NCBI GenBank assembly: GCA_020629815.1
Contig: JAHDCN010000007.1
Location: 19,905-26,930, forward strand
Reading direction: 5' to 3'
Source of the DNA: Verrucomicrobiota bacterium
GTDB lineage: Bacteria > Verrucomicrobiota > Verrucomicrobiia > Verrucomicrobiales > DEV007
DNA length: 7,026 nucleotides
Shown: piece by piece, positions 6,687-7,026 of the stretch
How positions within the stretch are numbered: the stretch's first letter is position 1
Layout of the letters: every line of letters begins with the position of its first letter
Made by a program: the position numbers and the translations under genes
The notes under the pieces: generated by a model
Databases searched by the model: none
The model's input: only the letters and a program-made list of their open reading frames with translations
What the model was told of the DNA's origin: nothing

Positions 6687-6809
6687 ATGGGCAACAAAGT
6701 CGCCGAACTACACGAGTCCAACGGGCAAGTTTCGAACACACCCGATTCAAAATTCAGTTCCCAAATCAAAATGAAAGCTCTGCCTGGACCCTTTACACGG
6801 TCTGACTAG
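6687..6809 (+). CDS. Doubtful short ORF (40 codons), opposite strand to the operon
   Basis: An ATG at 6687 opens a 40-codon frame ending in TAG at 6807-6809. The product is hydrophilic (beginning MGNKVAELHESNGQ, ending LPGPFTRSD) with no signal, transmembrane helix or motif that I recognise. No Shine-Dalgarno precedes it (GTTATCTTTT). A frame of this length is common by chance. It is listed because the region has no other coding candidate and because the base composition at its codon positions does not look obviously random. It could be a remnant of a larger gene. Confidence 0.12.
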   Translation: MGNKVAELHESNGQVSNTPDSKFSSQIKMKALPGPFTRSD

Positions 6810-6815
6810 CGCTAG
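6806..6815. repeat. Perfect 10-bp palindrome CTAGCGCTAG
   Basis: The sequence CTAGCGCTAG equals its own reverse complement and contains two copies of CTAG, a tetranucleotide that is rare in many bacterial genomes. It overlaps the stop codon of the doubtful 40-codon ORF and lies about 310 bp upstream of the operon start. It is a possible binding site for a dimeric regulator, though far from the proposed promoter. Confidence 0.3.
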
Positions 6816-6848
6816 CACTCATTTTCCTTGCGACGCGCCTCAATATTT

Positions 6849-6877
6849 GTCGTGCAATAGGTCGTGCAATACATTGC
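6849..6877. repeat. Tandem 11-bp direct repeats plus an inverted half copy
   Basis: GTCGTGCAATA occurs at 6849-6859 and 6861-6871, a 12-bp period. The GCAAT core at 6866-6870 is then mirrored by ATTGC at 6873-6877 across a 2-bp spacer. The result is three GCAAT cores within 29 bp. Closely spaced repeats next to a tRNA 3' end resemble binding sites for a recombinase or regulator, but no such gene is in the window. Confidence 0.45.
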
Positions 6878-6895
6878 GCATCTTAACGGTTTTTC

Positions 6896-6915
6896 GCTGC
6901 ATTTTGCTGCATTTT
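6896..6915. repeat. Tandem 10-bp repeat GCTGCATTTT x2
   Basis: Two perfect adjacent copies, at 6896-6905 and 6906-6915, lie between the 11-bp repeats and the tRNA terminator. The 10-bp period is about one helical turn, so both copies face the same side of the DNA. No function can be assigned from sequence. Confidence 0.5.
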
Positions 6916-6935
6916 AGAAATTTGATCTATTAAGC

Positions 6936-6970
6936 AAAAAGCCCTGTAACTCGCTGAGCTACAGGGCTTT
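6936..6970 (-). terminator. Intrinsic terminator downstream of tRNA-fMet
   Basis: On the minus strand an 11-bp stem (AAAGCCCTGTA paired with TACAGGGCTTT, 6970-6960 with 6948-6938) is continued by an inner CTC/GAG stem across one mismatch, with a 3-nt loop. It ends in a run of five T (6940-6936). It begins 4 bp after the tRNA CCA end and so ends the tRNA transcript. It also insulates the efflux operon from tRNA read-through. Confidence 0.88.
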
Positions 6971-6974
6971 AAAT

Positions 6975-7026
6975 TGGTTGCGGGAGCCGGATTTGAACCA
7001 GCGACCTTCAGGTTATGAGCCTGACG
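6975..7026 (-). tRNA. Initiator tRNA-Met (CAU), 3' part; 5' half outside window
   Basis: Fifty-two bases from position 25 to the encoded CCA are visible. The anticodon loop is CTCATAA with CAT at 7017-7015. The anticodon stem is TCAGG/CCTGA, the variable loop AGGTC, the T-arm GCTGG-TTCAAAT-CCGGC, and the 3' acceptor strand TCCCGCA followed by discriminator A and CCA. The A at position 72 (normally facing an unpaired C1 in initiators) and the close match of the variable loop and T-loop to E. coli tRNA-fMet mark it as the initiator rather than elongator Met or Ile2. The three pairs at 29-31/39-41 are A-U, G-C, G-C rather than the usual three G-C. The D-arm and 5' acceptor strand lie beyond the window. 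Confidence 0.92.

Larger units (their letters stand above)
6496..6935. other. 440-bp region without a convincing gene, between the operon and the tRNA terminator
   Basis: This stretch separates the efflux operon from the tRNA-fMet gene. A minus-strand frame crosses 6413-6769, but its product has no signal peptide or recognisable motif and overlaps the better small-protein gene in another frame. What can be supported is listed separately: a possible promoter, a hairpin with T-tract, a doubtful short plus-strand ORF, a palindrome and two short tandem repeats. Nothing resembles a transposase, integrase or regulator. Confidence 0.6.

Noticed and set aside
6413..6769. 118-codon minus-strand frame upstream of the operon
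   Set aside because: It overlaps the better-supported small secreted protein in another frame, has no motif or signal, and runs through the hairpin with T-tract and the proposed promoter.
6811..6820. GCTAGCACTC resembling half of a CIRCE (HrcA) element
   Set aside because: The matching inverted half GAGTGC is not found at the required 9-bp spacing, and no heat-shock gene is nearby.
6941..6967. Segment reading CCCTGTAGCTCAGCGAG on the minus strand, similar to a tRNA 5' end and D-arm
   Set aside because: It is fully explained as the stem of the intrinsic terminator; no anticodon arm or T-arm follows it.

Overview
The window carries a tripartite heavy-metal efflux operon of the CusCBA/CzcCBA (HME-RND) type. 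Everything confidently coding is on the minus strand, so the operon reads from about 6495 down to position 1. In transcription order it contains: a small secreted Cys/His-rich protein with a TTG start (6495-6091), a TolC-like outer-membrane factor (5932-4625), a periplasmic adaptor (4613-3399), the RND pump (3396-211), and a His-rich lipoprotein cut by the window edge (155-1). The three core genes are separated by only 11 and 2 bp, which points to one transcript and coupled translation. No regulator (MerR, ArsR or two-component) lies in the window.

Upstream of the operon, 6496-6935 is a stretch without a convincing gene. It holds a possible promoter with a dyad in its spacer, a terminator-like hairpin followed by a split T-tract, a short doubtful 40-codon ORF, a 10-bp palindrome, and two sets of short tandem repeats. 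Beyond it lie a strong intrinsic terminator (6936-6970) and the 3' part of an initiator tRNA-Met(CAU), also on the minus strand and cut by the right edge.

Expected working model: the pump (inner membrane) and adaptor (periplasm) connect to the outer-membrane factor and expel metal ions, driven by protons. The flanking small His/Cys-rich exported proteins, and a His cluster in the adaptor, would bind or buffer metal in the periplasm or at the membrane. The metal cannot be read with certainty. The pump has neither the CzcA DFG...DGA signature in TM4 nor the periplasmic methionine triad of CusA.

The organism is a diderm (Gram-negative) bacterium of intermediate GC. None of the five starts has a recognisable Shine-Dalgarno sequence. 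The adaptor type (no coiled-coil hairpin, His cluster, C-terminal membrane anchor) reminds me of Verrucomicrobiota/Planctomycetota efflux systems, but this placement is tentative.

The most interesting item is that adaptor: a membrane-fusion protein lacking the alpha-hairpin that normally docks to TolC-like channels, and carrying a C-terminal transmembrane helix instead of the usual N-terminal anchor.
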